Shown here: positions 26,042-36,051 of the stretch, one piece after another | Position numbering within the stretch: position 1 is the first letter of the stretch | Layout of the letters: each line of letters starts with the position of its first letter | DNA from: Microbaculum marinum | GTDB taxonomy: Bacteria; Pseudomonadota; Alphaproteobacteria; Rhizobiales; Tepidamorphaceae | DNA: 64,000 nt | NCBI RefSeq assembly: GCF_042646165.1 | Contig: NZ_JBHRTC010000021.1 | Direction: 5' to 3' (one strand) | The notes under the pieces: model-generated | Database searches by the model: none | What the model was told of the DNA's origin: nothing | The model's input: the letters and a program-made list of their open reading frames with translations, nothing else | Translations under genes and position numbers: made by a program

Positions 26042-27913
26042 TCACTCGAAGACCGAAAGCTCCATCTCCTGGTGCCAGATGACGCAGTCGCAGAGTGTCT
26101 GCACGAGCACGTTGTTGGGATAGCGTTGCAGCGTCTCGAGCGGCTGGGAGAGAAGCCCGTCGATCGCCTCCCAGTCGAGCCGCCTGTTCAGCTCCGGCAT
26201 CGCGCGTGTCTCCGGCAGGTAGGTCTCCAGGAACGCCCAGCGCCGGTATGTGTTGCGCAGCGCCATATCCACCTGGCTTGCATCGTATCCGGCGAGCCTG
26301 GGGTCGGGCCGCGCGCGAAACGAAACAGGGCTCCCGTTCGCCGGCGGGATCTGCCTCTTCTCGGGCGCGTTGTCGAACATCCTGGGAGTCTGCGCCGTGA
26401 TCGGCGGCTTTTGCAGCGCGATGCGCAGGTCGTCGCTCGCAAACAGCGAGGCGTCCCACTGATCGGCAGCCATGGGCAGGCCGGCCACTTCGTCGCCGCC
26501 GACGAGGCGGATCAGGTCCAGATTGACCTTGCCCTTGGCACGCGCAACGCGGTCGACCCTCAGCGCGCAGTGTTGCAACTGCACGTCGTACAACAGGTCG
26601 ACATAATTCCGGTTCTGCGACTGCAGCCTCGAATTGACCCCGAAATGCGAGCGCAGCCGCCCGAAATTGTAGTAGTGCAACGGCGCATCCGCCGGCCGCA
26701 CCCCGGCCTTCTCGAATTCGCCGAGGCGCGATCCGAGGAGGCCCCGCAACCATTCGATCCCGTACGGGGTGAAGAACCGCAACAGGCCCATCTGGCCCAG
26801 TCTCGTAAGGTATTGCTCGGGCAGGCTCCGATAGGTCGGCTCTTCGCCTTGAATGAGGAAGCGCTTTGCATCCGGCGACGACCCGGCGATTTCGCCGTAG
26901 CCCCCGTGCAGTTGCGCTATGTCGGCGTAAGGGGGCGTTATCGACCATCCGTACTTGGGTCCCACTCCCATGGATACGAACGTCTCGAACCGCATCCTCT
27001 CGATCGCCGACATGTTCCGGCGATGATCCCATGGAATTCCCTGGACCCGGCCCAGACCGTACGTCTCGCCGAATAGGGCCGCGCAGTGGCCGTCCGGATG
27101 AGGATGGTCGAACAGCGTCCGGTAGTCCCAGCGCGGCCGCGGAACCCGCGACACAACGGCCGCCAGGACGATCCTGCTGTCCATGCCGCCGGTGAGGTCG
27201 AAGAAGACGTCGCGCTCCTCGAATGTTCTGGCGACGATCTCGACGCGGTTGCGGAGCCGATCGGCCGCCCGGGCCAGGCTGTCGTCGTAGGAAACGTCAT
27301 TTTCCGCGCCGGCGGGATCGAGACCGCGGTCGAGAACCTCCAGCTTCGTGCCGCCCCCGAGCGTTTGGCCGGGCCCGACAATGTGGATTTCCTCGTACGG
27401 GCTTCCGACGTCGTAGGCCGAGCCGAGCGCGAAATCGCCCAGGTACGGCAAGACCGTCCTGGTCAGCTCTCCGCCCGCCACCGTGACGATGGCGTTGATG
27501 TAGTGGATATTGTTGGAGACGGCGAAGGCGCTGCCCTGGCGCCAGACGAAACACGGATAGGCGCCGAGCGGGTCGAACTGGACCAGGAATTCGCTTCTGT
27601 CTCGATCTATCGAGACGAGGCAAAAACTTCCGACGGGTTCCTCGGGATCGGATCGCACCGTTTCCTTCAGTTCGCGAAGAAGCCCGCCATCGACTCCATG
27701 AAACTTCGAGACGAACCTGTCCTTGAAGAATGCGGTGCCGTCCAGAGAGAACACCTTGTTGCCGTCAGATGCGCATGCGCCCTTGACGTATGCCCGGAAA
27801 GTCCTCTGCTCCAAGATCTCGAATTCGGGAGGATCGCTGATTCTGACGGCGTTCATCCCGCGGATTAGTGCATCGCTATCCTGTATTTCGACGTTGGAGA
27901 TCAGAAATTCCAC
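26042..27913 (-). CDS. Asparagine-synthase-like protein without glutaminase cysteine
   Basis: A protein of about 623 residues. I place the start at GTG 27913, with AAGAGG seven bases upstream; ATG codons lie further up (27994) or inside. The N-terminal region (to about 230) resembles the Ntn-amidotransferase fold, with FDPLGAYPCF and AVSNNIHYIN, but there is no Cys2, so glutamine hydrolysis is unlikely. The ATP pyrophosphatase P-loop FDLTGGMDSR is at about residues 238-247. This pattern is shared by beta-lactam synthetase, lasso-peptide cyclases and asparagine-synthase-like proteins of surface-glycan clusters. None of their partner genes is nearby. Function unknown; an adenylating amide-forming reaction is the reasonable limit. 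Confidence 0.72.
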   Translation of the reverse strand: MEFLISNVEIQDSDALIRGMNAVRISDPPEFEILEQRTFRAYVKGACASDGNKVFSLDGTAFFKDRFVSKFHGVDGGLLRELKETVRSDPEEPVGSFCLVSIDRDRSEFLVQFDPLGAYPCFVWRQGSAFAVSNNIHYINAIVTVAGGELTRTVLPYLGDFALGSAYDVGSPYEEIHIVGPGQTLGGGTKLEVLDRGLDPAGAENDVSYDDSLARAADRLRNRVEIVARTFEERDVFFDLTGGMDSRIVLAAVVSRVPRPRWDYRTLFDHPHPDGHCAALFGETYGLGRVQGIPWDHRRNMSAIERMRFETFVSMGVGPKYGWSITPPYADIAQLHGGYGEIAGSSPDAKRFLIQGEEPTYRSLPEQYLTRLGQMGLLRFFTPYGIEWLRGLLGSRLGEFEKAGVRPADAPLHYYNFGRLRSHFGVNSRLQSQNRNYVDLLYDVQLQHCALRVDRVARAKGKVNLDLIRLVGGDEVAGLPMAADQWDASLFASDDLRIALQKPPITAQTPRMFDNAPEKRQIPPANGSPVSFRARPDPRLAGYDASQVDMALRNTYRRWAFLETYLPETRAMPELNRRLDWEAIDGLLSQPLETLQRYPNNVLVQTLCDCVIWHQEMELSVFE

Positions 27914-28230
27914 AGATTGGCCTCTTGGATGCTCGCCAGTGGGTCGCCGGGCTCCCGAGGTCCTGGCCGCTCGGCGACTGCGGGTAAGTGTCATGCCGGT
28001 GCTGAGCTTGTCCAGCGACGCTGGGCCGCCCGGCCACTCACAGGCGCCGGCAAGTCCGTCGGTCCGGCGGCGTCCGAGAGGACCGAATTCGGGCGCCCGC
28101 GCCTCGACGCCGGTTGCTCCGCCTCACACTTGACGCTCCGTTGTCACGCAGGGAAAAGTCGCTCCGCAACCGGGCTCAAGTACCCGGACGCGCCGCCGCC
28201 CGATCCCTGCCCTCATGTCGAGGAGATGCG
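27914..28230. other. Divergent intergenic region
   Basis: A 317-base gap between the asparagine-synthase-like gene and the MBL gene. Frames run through it on both strands but without ribosome-binding sites or recognisable protein. It probably holds two divergent promoters; I see no repeat or RNA structure worth naming. Confidence 0.4.
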
Positions 28231-29064
28231 ATGTTCGCGCCGATGTGCACCACCTGCGGGACCGAATTTCCGCCGGCGGAGACCCCGCCTGCGGACTGCC
28301 CGATCTGCGTGGACGACCGGCAGTACGTGAATCCGCACGGCCAGAGCTGGACAAGCCTCGATCGGCTCGCACAGTCGCACCGAAACAGCTTCCGGCAGGA
28401 GGAGGCCGGCCTGATCGGCATCGGCGTCGAACCGCACTTTGCCATCGGCCAGCGCGCATTGCTGGTCTGCACGCCGGCGGGAAACGTGCTGTGGGACTGT
28501 GTTTCGCTGATCGACGACGCGACCCGCACGATCATCGACGCGCTCGGCGGCCTCCACGCAATCGCGATCTCCCATCCCCACTACTACTCGGCGATGGTCA
28601 CCTGGAGCGAGGCGTTCGGCGGCGTGCCGATCCACCTGCACGAGGACGACCGGCAATGGGTCGTGCGACCGAGCGATCGCATCGACTACTGGAGCGGCGG
28701 CACGAAAGAACTGCTGCCGGGACTGGTCGCCATTCGCACCGGCGGCCATTTCGCTGGCGGCACGGTTCTGCACTGGGCCGACGGGGCGGAGGGAAAAGGG
28801 GCCCTGCTGGTCGGCGACATTCTGCAGGTCACGCCCGACCGCCGGCACGTTTCGTTCATGCGCAGCTATCCGAACTACATTCCGCTGTCGCCCGCGGTCG
28901 TCGAGCGGATCGTTTCGCGGATGGCGCCGTTTTCTTACGACCGTATCTACGGCGCCTTCTGGGACAAGATCATCGCCTGCGACGCCAGACAGGCGGTCGA
29001 GTCGTCGGCCAGCCGGTACGTCGACGCCGTCACCGGCAACGGTCCGGCCGATGCGGAACCCTAG
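28231..29064 (+). CDS. MBL-fold hydrolase with N-terminal zinc ribbon
   Basis: A 277-residue protein starting at ATG 28231 after GAGGAG; the frame open to 28114 has no site. The first 30 residues carry two cysteine pairs (MCTTCG and DCPICVDD) that form a zinc ribbon. The rest resembles a metallo-beta-lactamase fold: ISHPHYYSAM (in place of HxHxDH), GGHFAGGTVLHW and GDILQVTPDRRH. The first metal motif is degenerate, so hydrolytic activity is uncertain. It lies 107 bases upstream of the homocysteine methyltransferase on the same strand. A hairpin (GTGGGC-TACC-GCCCAC around 29103-29126) lies between them. The exact role is unknown. Confidence 0.75.
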   Translation: MFAPMCTTCGTEFPPAETPPADCPICVDDRQYVNPHGQSWTSLDRLAQSHRNSFRQEEAGLIGIGVEPHFAIGQRALLVCTPAGNVLWDCVSLIDDATRTIIDALGGLHAIAISHPHYYSAMVTWSEAFGGVPIHLHEDDRQWVVRPSDRIDYWSGGTKELLPGLVAIRTGGHFAGGTVLHWADGAEGKGALLVGDILQVTPDRRHVSFMRSYPNYIPLSPAVVERIVSRMAPFSYDRIYGAFWDKIIACDARQAVESSASRYVDAVTGNGPADAEP

Positions 29065-29171
29065 GCCGGACGCCACCGTGTCGACCCGAGGATGACCGAT
29101 GCCGCGGGTGGGCTACCGCCCACGCGTCAGGACTGATAGTTGGCGCCGGTCAACCGATCAGGAGATCGCCC

Positions 29172-30176
29172 GTGCTGCTCGAACTGCTCGCCGAACGCGG
29201 CACGCTGCTGGCCGACGGCGCGACCGGGACCAACTATTTCGACCGCGGCCTGATGTCCGGCGACGCGCCGGAACTGTGGAACGTGCAGACGGCCGAACGC
29301 GTCGCGGAACTGCACCGCGAGTTCATCGAATCCGGCGCCGATATCGTTCTGACGAACTCGTTCGGGGCCAACCGTCGCCGTCTCCGGTTGCATGCGGCGG
29401 ACGAAAAGGCGCGCGAGATCAATCGGCGTGCGGCGGAAATCGCCCGCTGGATCGCCGATCGCTCCGGCCGGCGCATCGTCGTCGCCGGCTCCATGGGTCC
29501 GACCGGCGACCTCCTCGAGCCGCTTGGGGAACTGTCCTATGCGGAGGCTGTCGAGGCCTTCGCCGAGCAGGCGGAGGGGCTGAAGGCCGGCGGGGCCGAT
29601 GTGCTTTGGATCGAGACCATGTCGGCTCCCGACGAAATCCGCGCCGCTGCGGAGGGGGCGGCCCGGACCGGCCTGCCCTTCGTCTTCACCGCCAGCTTCG
29701 ACACCGCCGGCCGAACGATGATGGGCGTGCCTCCGGGCGACCTGCCCGACATCGCCGCGCAGATGCCTTCACGGCCTGCGGGCTACGGCGCCAATTGCGG
29801 CGTCGGCGCGCCCGACCTCCTGCTGGCGATCCTCGAGATGTCGGCAAAGTCGCCGGACGCCGTGCTGATCGCCAAGGGCAACTGCGGAATTCCGCAGTTT
29901 CACGGCGAGCACATCCACTACTCCGGCACGCCGGAGCTGATGGCCGACTATGCCAGGTTGGCCGTGGACTGCGGCGCACGGATCGTCGGCGGGTGCTGCG
30001 GCACCACGCCCCGGCACATTGCCGCGATGCGTGCTGCTCTCGACGATCATGTGCCGGGCCCGCGCCCGGATGTCGACGGGATCGTCGGCCGCCTCGGCCC
30101 GCTCATCATGAAGCAGGCGACCGACCGAGGCGACGATGACCGGCCCCGTCGCGGCCGGCGGCGCGGCCGCGGCTGA
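29172..30176 (+). CDS. Homocysteine/betaine S-methyltransferase family protein
   Basis: A 334-residue zinc-dependent methyltransferase related to BHMT, MmuM and the N-terminal module of MetH. GTG 29172 is the start, with AGGAGATC upstream; an apparent frame from 28215 is antisense or out-of-frame sequence of the MBL gene. The N-terminal LLADGATGTNYFDRG, ITNSF-type VLTNSFGANR, and the zinc cysteines in GANCGVG and GGCCGTTPRHI are intact. It can make methionine from homocysteine using a betaine, S-methylmethionine or a methyl-corrinoid. The last 16 residues are Arg/Gly-rich (RGDDDRPRRGRRRGRG), beyond the normal end of the fold and similar to tails on other methyl-transfer proteins here. Confidence 0.88.
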   Translation: MLLELLAERGTLLADGATGTNYFDRGLMSGDAPELWNVQTAERVAELHREFIESGADIVLTNSFGANRRRLRLHAADEKAREINRRAAEIARWIADRSGRRIVVAGSMGPTGDLLEPLGELSYAEAVEAFAEQAEGLKAGGADVLWIETMSAPDEIRAAAEGAARTGLPFVFTASFDTAGRTMMGVPPGDLPDIAAQMPSRPAGYGANCGVGAPDLLLAILEMSAKSPDAVLIAKGNCGIPQFHGEHIHYSGTPELMADYARLAVDCGARIVGGCCGTTPRHIAAMRAALDDHVPGPRPDVDGIVGRLGPLIMKQATDRGDDDRPRRGRRRGRG

Positions 30177-30177
30177 G

Positions 30178-30858
30178 TCAGCAGACGGCACGCCGGAAGG
30201 CGGCCATGTGGAATCGGATCTGCGCGGGGCCGTACCCGCGGTCGGAAGCCACCGGGCAGGCGTTGCGCGCCTGGCAGCCTGTCTCGAGGCAGACCTGGCC
30301 GGCCGGAGATTTCAGGTAGGACGCACAGGCGGCGACGTCGTAGCCGGCCGCGCTGAACGCGCCCACGGGGCAGCCGGTGAGACAGGGGCGATCTGCACAG
30401 GCCTCGCATGGGCTCGGCCGATCGTCGGCCGGCGGAAGATCGATCGCTTCGGCAAACATCAGTGCCGCGCGATAGGCGTGCCACAGCCCATGGTCCGGGT
30501 GGATCAGGATCCCGAGCGGTGAGGAATGGACCGGTTCCGCGCGCATGGCCCAGCGCTGGAACGGCAGCGGCGGCTTGTCGAACGGAAACACCGCACGCGC
30601 GTCGAATTCCGCCGCGATCGGCTCGGCAACCTCACGCGTCCATCGGTCCAGCGGATCAGATCCGGCGTCGGAGTGCGGACCGAAATGGTCCCAGAGGTCG
30701 GGACCTGCATTGCCCACGAGCAAGATCGTTCTCGTTGACCGCCCCTGCCCCGCGTCGGGGATGTCCTCGTCGTCAGCGGGATGGAACCCGCCGCGCAGCA
30801 CCAGCCCGCACCGCGCGAAGGCTTTGGCGATATCGGACCAGGACGGGCGCGACACCAT
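30178..30858 (-). CDS. QueG-like 4Fe-4S ferredoxin domain protein
   Basis: A 226-residue iron-sulfur protein. Cysteines occur as CEACADRPCLTGCPVGAF and, after a spacer, CLETGCQARNACPVA, enough for two 4Fe-4S clusters. The segment HPDHGLWHAYRAALMF and the cluster layout resemble the C-terminal half of epoxyqueuosine reductase QueG, a cobalamin-dependent enzyme, but the N-terminal part is short and differs. It is 10 bases downstream of the aldo/keto reductase gene and convergent with the homocysteine methyltransferase. A role in electron supply, perhaps to the nearby corrinoid system, is speculative. Confidence 0.75.
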   Translation of the reverse strand: MVSRPSWSDIAKAFARCGLVLRGGFHPADDEDIPDAGQGRSTRTILLVGNAGPDLWDHFGPHSDAGSDPLDRWTREVAEPIAAEFDARAVFPFDKPPLPFQRWAMRAEPVHSSPLGILIHPDHGLWHAYRAALMFAEAIDLPPADDRPSPCEACADRPCLTGCPVGAFSAAGYDVAACASYLKSPAGQVCLETGCQARNACPVASDRGYGPAQIRFHMAAFRRAVC

Positions 30859-30868
30859 CGCTCACGTG

Positions 30869-31819
30869 TCAGCCGGAGGCTGCCTTGTAAGCCTCGTCGA
30901 CAGCCGAGAGCATCTCCTGGTCGAGCGACCTTCCGGCGGCTGCGACATTCTGCTCGATCTGCTCGGGTCGCGATGCCCCGGCGATGACGCTCGATATCTG
31001 CGGACGCGACAGCAGCCACGAGAACGCCAGTTCCAGAAGGCTGAAGCCATTCGCTTCGGCGATGGCGCGGAAGGCCTCCGCCCGTTCGGCGTTGCGGTCG
31101 GTCCAGCACTTGTCGGCGAGCGGCTGGCTGATCGCGAAGCGACTGCCGGCGGGCGCCGGCTCGCCCCTCTTGTACTTCCCGGTCAACAGGCCGCTTGCCA
31201 GGGGGAAATAGGGCAGGATGCCCAGCCCGTACTCCTCGGCCATCGGCATCATGTCGCGCTCCACGTCACGGACGATCAGGCTGTATTCCTCCTGCACCGA
31301 GGCGAAGGACTCCAGTCCGAGCGACTTCGAGGTCCACAGTGCTTCCGTGACCCTCCAGGCCGACAGGTTCGAGCAGCCGATGTAGCGGACCTTGCCCTGC
31401 CGGACGAGATCGTCGAGCGCCCGCAGCGTCTCCTCGATGGGTGTCCTCGGATCCGGAAAATGCAGCTGGTAGAGATCGATCCAGTCGGTCTTCAGCCGCG
31501 TCAGGCTCGCTTCCACGGCGCTGATGATGTAGCCGCGCGAGGCGCCCCGCAGCCGGCCTTCGTCGTCCATCGGCGCTGCGAACTTCGTCGCCAGGACGAT
31601 ATCCTTCCGGCGCGCTCCGAGCGTCTCGCCGAGCACCCGTTCGGAGTTGCCACGCTCGGCGTACATGTCCGCGGTGTCGAGCAGCGTGACGCCCATGTCG
31701 AGCGACTTATGGATGACCTTGACCGACGTCTCGCGGTCGGTCCGGCCACCGAAATTGTTGCAACCAAGTCCGACCGCCGAAACGATCAGGCCGGACCGTC
31801 CAAGATTGCGGTATTCCAT
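30869..31819 (-). CDS. Aldo/keto reductase
   Basis: A 316-residue (beta/alpha)8 NADPH-dependent oxidoreductase. The catalytic tetrad is visible as Asp and Tyr in LLDTADMYAERG, Lys in VLATKFAAP and His in LYQLHFPDP. The C-terminal NADPH-binding SSVIAGASRPEQIEQN is also present. It is most like the YghZ/Tas branch of the family. The gene lies 139 bases downstream of the second mttB-like gene on the same strand and just upstream of the QueG-like ferredoxin. It could reduce an aldehyde or keto product of osmolyte degradation. Confidence 0.93.
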   Translation of the reverse strand: MEYRNLGRSGLIVSAVGLGCNNFGGRTDRETSVKVIHKSLDMGVTLLDTADMYAERGNSERVLGETLGARRKDIVLATKFAAPMDDEGRLRGASRGYIISAVEASLTRLKTDWIDLYQLHFPDPRTPIEETLRALDDLVRQGKVRYIGCSNLSAWRVTEALWTSKSLGLESFASVQEEYSLIVRDVERDMMPMAEEYGLGILPYFPLASGLLTGKYKRGEPAPAGSRFAISQPLADKCWTDRNAERAEAFRAIAEANGFSLLELAFSWLLSRPQISSVIAGASRPEQIEQNVAAAGRSLDQEMLSAVDEAYKAASG

Positions 31820-31958
31820 GGTGCGTCGCTCCCCTCGCGGTGCGCCACGCGGCGTTGGATTGCCATCCGCGCCCGCGGCAGTCGCACGTCACCTACCGCC
31901 GCCGCGGCGCCTCGACAACAGCGTCGGGAGCATGGGAGCGTCCCGGCCGGCGACCGGA

Positions 31959-33509
31959 TCAGGCGAACGCGTCCGGCATCGAGTCCTTGCCGCGCTTCAT
32001 GTAGTCCTGCAGCGCCTCGTCGATCCCCTCGTCCAGCGCCGGCGCCTCGTACTCGGCGAGCCACTTCTTCCACAGGTCGTTCGCCCGCTCGTCGGCGCGC
32101 TTTTCGCCTTCGGCCAGCCACTGCTCGTAGGAATTGTTGTCGGCGATCGTCGAGCGGTAGAAGGCCGTCTCGAAATTGGCCTGGGTGTGGGCGCAGCCGA
32201 GATAGTGGCTGCCTGGCCCGACCTCGCGGATGGCGTCCATCGCCTGGCCGTTCTCCGACAGATCGACCCCTTCGCAGAACCGCTGCTGCATGGCGAGTTG
32301 GTCGCAGTCCATCACGAACTTCTCGTATCCCGAGGCGAGGCCGCCCTCCAGCCAGCCCGCCGCGTGCAGCACGAAATTGGTGCCGGCCAGCACCGTCGAG
32401 TTCAGCGTGTTGGCGCTCTCGTAGGCAGCCTGCGCGTCCGCCACCTTGGAGGCGCACAGGGAGCCGCCGGTGCGGAACGGGATGCCCAGTCGCCGCGCGA
32501 GCTGGGCGGCGCCGTAGGAGACCAGCGTGGGCTCCGGCGTGCCGAAGGTCGGCGCTCCGGACTGCATCGAAATGGAGGAGGCGAAGCAGCCGAACACGAC
32601 CGGCGCGCCGGGACGGATCAGCTGCGTGAACGCAGCACCCGCCAGCACCTCGGCCAGCACCTGCGTCAGCGTGCCGGCGACCGTCACCGGCGACATCGCC
32701 CCGGCCAGGATGAACGGCGTGACGATGCAGGCCTGCCCGGCCCGCGCGTAGACCTTCAGCGCTCCCAGCATGGTCTCGTCGAACACCATCGGCGAGTTCG
32801 CGTTGATCAGGTTGATCAGCACGCAGTTCTGGTCGACAAACTCCTCGCCGAAGACCAGCTTCGCCATCGCCACGGAATCCGCGGCGCGCTGCGGGTGCGT
32901 TACCGATCCCATGAACGGTTTGTCGGAGTAGCGGATATGGCTGTAGACCATATCGTAGTGACGCTTGTTGACGGGCAGGTCGACCGGCTCGCAGACGGTG
33001 CCGCCCGAGTGATGTATGGCGGGCGCCGTGTAGGCGAGTTTCACGAAATTCCGGAAGTCCTCGATGGTGGCATAGCGCCTGCCCTCGTCGAGATTGCGGA
33101 TGAAGGGCGGGCCGTAGACAGGGGCGAACACGGTCGCCTTTCCGCCGATTTCCACCGAACGCGCCGGGTTGCGGGCGTGTTGGGTGAAGCTTGACGGCGC
33201 CGTCTTCAGGAGTTCGCGACACAGGCCCCTGGGAAACCGCACCCGCGCGCCATCGATGTCAGCACCGGCTTGCCTCCAGAGCGTCAGCGCCTCCTCGTCG
33301 TCCCGGAACTCGATGCCGATCTCCTGAAGCACGGTATCGGCATTGGCCTCGATCAGGGCCAGCCCCTCTTCGCCCACGGGGTCGTAGAGCGGGACATTGC
33401 GCTTGATGTAGGTCAGCGACGTACCGCTGCCGGCGCGGCGCCGCTCGCGACGCGCCTCCGCGCCGCCGCCACGCCGCCGTCCGCGAACCTCTTCACCGGT
33501 GTCGCTCAT
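31959..33509 (-). CDS. Second MttB-family (non-pyrrolysine) corrinoid methyltransferase
   Basis: A 516-residue paralogue of the protein at 20597-22189. The start is ATG 33509 (MSDTGEEV), with GTGAGG upstream; an earlier ATG at 33521 has no site. Shared segments include VTPFILAGAMSPVTVAGTL, MQSGAPTFGTPEP and HYLGCAHTQANFETAFYRS. No in-frame TAG is present. Residues 9-29 are Arg-rich, including RGRRRGGGAEARRERRRAG. It is divergent from the corrinoid-protein gene (281 bases between starts), the usual partner. Overall divergence from the first copy suggests a different methyl donor, such as another betaine. Confidence 0.88.
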   Translation of the reverse strand: MSDTGEEVRGRRRGGGAEARRERRRAGSGTSLTYIKRNVPLYDPVGEEGLALIEANADTVLQEIGIEFRDDEEALTLWRQAGADIDGARVRFPRGLCRELLKTAPSSFTQHARNPARSVEIGGKATVFAPVYGPPFIRNLDEGRRYATIEDFRNFVKLAYTAPAIHHSGGTVCEPVDLPVNKRHYDMVYSHIRYSDKPFMGSVTHPQRAADSVAMAKLVFGEEFVDQNCVLINLINANSPMVFDETMLGALKVYARAGQACIVTPFILAGAMSPVTVAGTLTQVLAEVLAGAAFTQLIRPGAPVVFGCFASSISMQSGAPTFGTPEPTLVSYGAAQLARRLGIPFRTGGSLCASKVADAQAAYESANTLNSTVLAGTNFVLHAAGWLEGGLASGYEKFVMDCDQLAMQQRFCEGVDLSENGQAMDAIREVGPGSHYLGCAHTQANFETAFYRSTIADNNSYEQWLAEGEKRADERANDLWKKWLAEYEAPALDEGIDEALQDYMKRGKDSMPDAFA

Positions 33510-33790
33510 GAGAGACCTCACGCCATGGCGCCGCGCGCCAATTCCTGAACTGCGGGGAAATGCTACTCCGCGGCGGCGACCTGCCGTGTCCCGGCTGCGT
33601 CATCCGCGCGACGCGGTGGGAACATCCGGCCGCCCCTCGGGTTGCCGATAGATCCGTGCCGCCCGGGGCCGTCGCAATTACGACCCAGGAAGTCGGTTCC
33701 AGGAAACGAATTCGAACCGATGTGCCGAATAATCCGGCTTTGGACCTCGAATGCCGGTCACACACGCATGGCCGGCCGGAGATCAGGCGC

Positions 33791-34495
<705 letters not shown>

Positions 34496-34599
34496 TCGCC
34501 GCGCCCCTGCCCCCGGCAACGGGAAGACGAGGCCGCCACCGGGCGCCCGTGCGGGTCTCGGCAGGTTGGTTGCATTGACGGTCCGGTGAGGAGAGGTCG

Positions 34600-35892
34600 A
34601 TGCGTTCGCTGTTGCTGTCCGTCGCCTCGCTCCTTACCAGCCTGACGATCCTGCTGGCCGGCAACAGCCTGCAGTTCGTCATCCTGGCGATACGTGCCGA
34701 AGACGACGGTTTCTCGCTGGTGGTCATCGGCGCGATGACCGCAGGCTACTACACCGGCTACGCGCTCGGCACGCTGCGGGCACCGGCGGTGGTGGATCGT
34801 ATCGGCCATATCCGCGCGTTTGCGGCGCTCAGTTCGATCATTTCGGCGGTGGTTCTGGCGCATGGGCTGCTGGTGGAACCCTATTTCTGGATCGGGCTGC
34901 GGTTCGTATCCGGGCTGTGCTTTGCCGGCCTCGCCACCGTCGTCGAAAGCTGGCTGAACGCGAAGGCGACGCGGGACGTCCGCGGACAGCTTCTTGCCGT
35001 CGCCAGCATCGCGGCCATCCTGGGCTATGCCGTCGGCCCCATGTTCGCGACGCTGGGCGAGACCGGCGGGCTACAGCTCTTCGTCGTTGCCTCGATCCTG
35101 ATGTCGGTCGCGATCGTGCCGGTCACGCTGACGCGGTTCAGCGCTCCTTACGTGTCCGGCCAGGGGACCGGCTTCGAGCGCTATTCGCTGCTGCGGCTCT
35201 ATCGGGAGACACCGTTCGGACTGGTCGGATGCTTCGTCACCGGCCTCATCCAGGGTGCGTTTCTCGGGCTCGGCGCCGTCATCGCGGGCCGGCTGGGACT
35301 TGTGGCAAACAGCGTACCCGCCTTCGTCACCGGCGCCCTCCTTGCCGGCGCACTCGCGCAATATCCGCTGGGGTGGCTGTCGGACCGATGGGACCGGCGA
35401 AGTGTCGTTGCCCTGATATCGCTGCTCGTCGGCGGCGGGGCCCTTGCAGTCGCGATGCTGCTCGGCCTCGTCGGGTCCCCGACATGGGTTGTGGTTCTGG
35501 CGATGGCAGTCGGAGGGATCGCCGCGATGCCGATCTACTCCATCGTCATCGCCCATGTGAACGACCGGCTGCCCGAGACCTCCATCGTTCCGGCCGCGGC
35601 GACGTTGATCCTCAGCTTTTCCATCGGCTCGGCCATCGCCGGTCCGATCGCATCTGTTTCGATCGAATTCTACGGGGCCAGCGGGTTCTACCTGTTCTTC
35701 GGCCTCGTGCTTCTCGTTTTCGGCGTGTACGCGCTGTTCAGGATGTCGCGCCGCGAGGCGCCGGAACACGCCACCGATGGCGGCGTCTTCGCCGCAAGCC
35801 CGGTCCTCACCCCCTTCGACACCGAATTCGACGAAAGCCAGTTGAGTTTTGCGTTCGACGAAGACAGCGACCAGTCTTCCGGCATGCCGTGA
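34600..35892 (+). CDS. MFS transporter, YcaD/UMF2-like
   Basis: A 430-residue polytopic inner-membrane protein with about 12 hydrophobic helices. GGAGAGGTCG precedes the ATG. Features of the YcaD-like MFS branch include GYYTGYALGTLRAPAVVDRIGH near the N-terminus, ATVVESWLNAKATRD and the mid-protein QYPLGWLSDRWDRR. A hydrophilic acidic tail follows the last helix. It lies 104 bases downstream of the corrinoid-protein gene on the same strand and might be read with it; the transported compound is unknown. Confidence 0.88.
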   Translation: MRSLLLSVASLLTSLTILLAGNSLQFVILAIRAEDDGFSLVVIGAMTAGYYTGYALGTLRAPAVVDRIGHIRAFAALSSIISAVVLAHGLLVEPYFWIGLRFVSGLCFAGLATVVESWLNAKATRDVRGQLLAVASIAAILGYAVGPMFATLGETGGLQLFVVASILMSVAIVPVTLTRFSAPYVSGQGTGFERYSLLRLYRETPFGLVGCFVTGLIQGAFLGLGAVIAGRLGLVANSVPAFVTGALLAGALAQYPLGWLSDRWDRRSVVALISLLVGGGALAVAMLLGLVGSPTWVVVLAMAVGGIAAMPIYSIVIAHVNDRLPETSIVPAAATLILSFSIGSAIAGPIASVSIEFYGASGFYLFFGLVLLVFGVYALFRMSRREAPEHATDGGVFAASPVLTPFDTEFDESQLSFAFDEDSDQSSGMP

Positions 35893-36051
35893 GTGCGATC
35901 GCGCAAGGAAACGGTAGCGGCTCGGCGCGATTCCGCGTTCGGATGGCGCTGCGGGCCATCACGCGGGGTCGCGAGGTTATGATTGCGGGTTTCGTATTCG
36001 TGATCCACGACTGTTCGGGCAGACTCTAGAACGGCCCTGAGAGGAGCCGTC

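Noticed and set aside
30545..32629. 694-codon open frame on the + strand
   Set aside because: It is antisense to the QueG-like, aldo/keto reductase and MttB-2 genes, all with clear family motifs. Its translation is low-complexity Arg/Ala/Ser-rich.
20597..33509. Pyrrolysine-encoding amber codon in the MttB homologues
   Set aside because: Neither frame contains an in-frame TAG, and no pylTSBCD-like genes are visible. They belong to the non-pyrrolysine MttB group.
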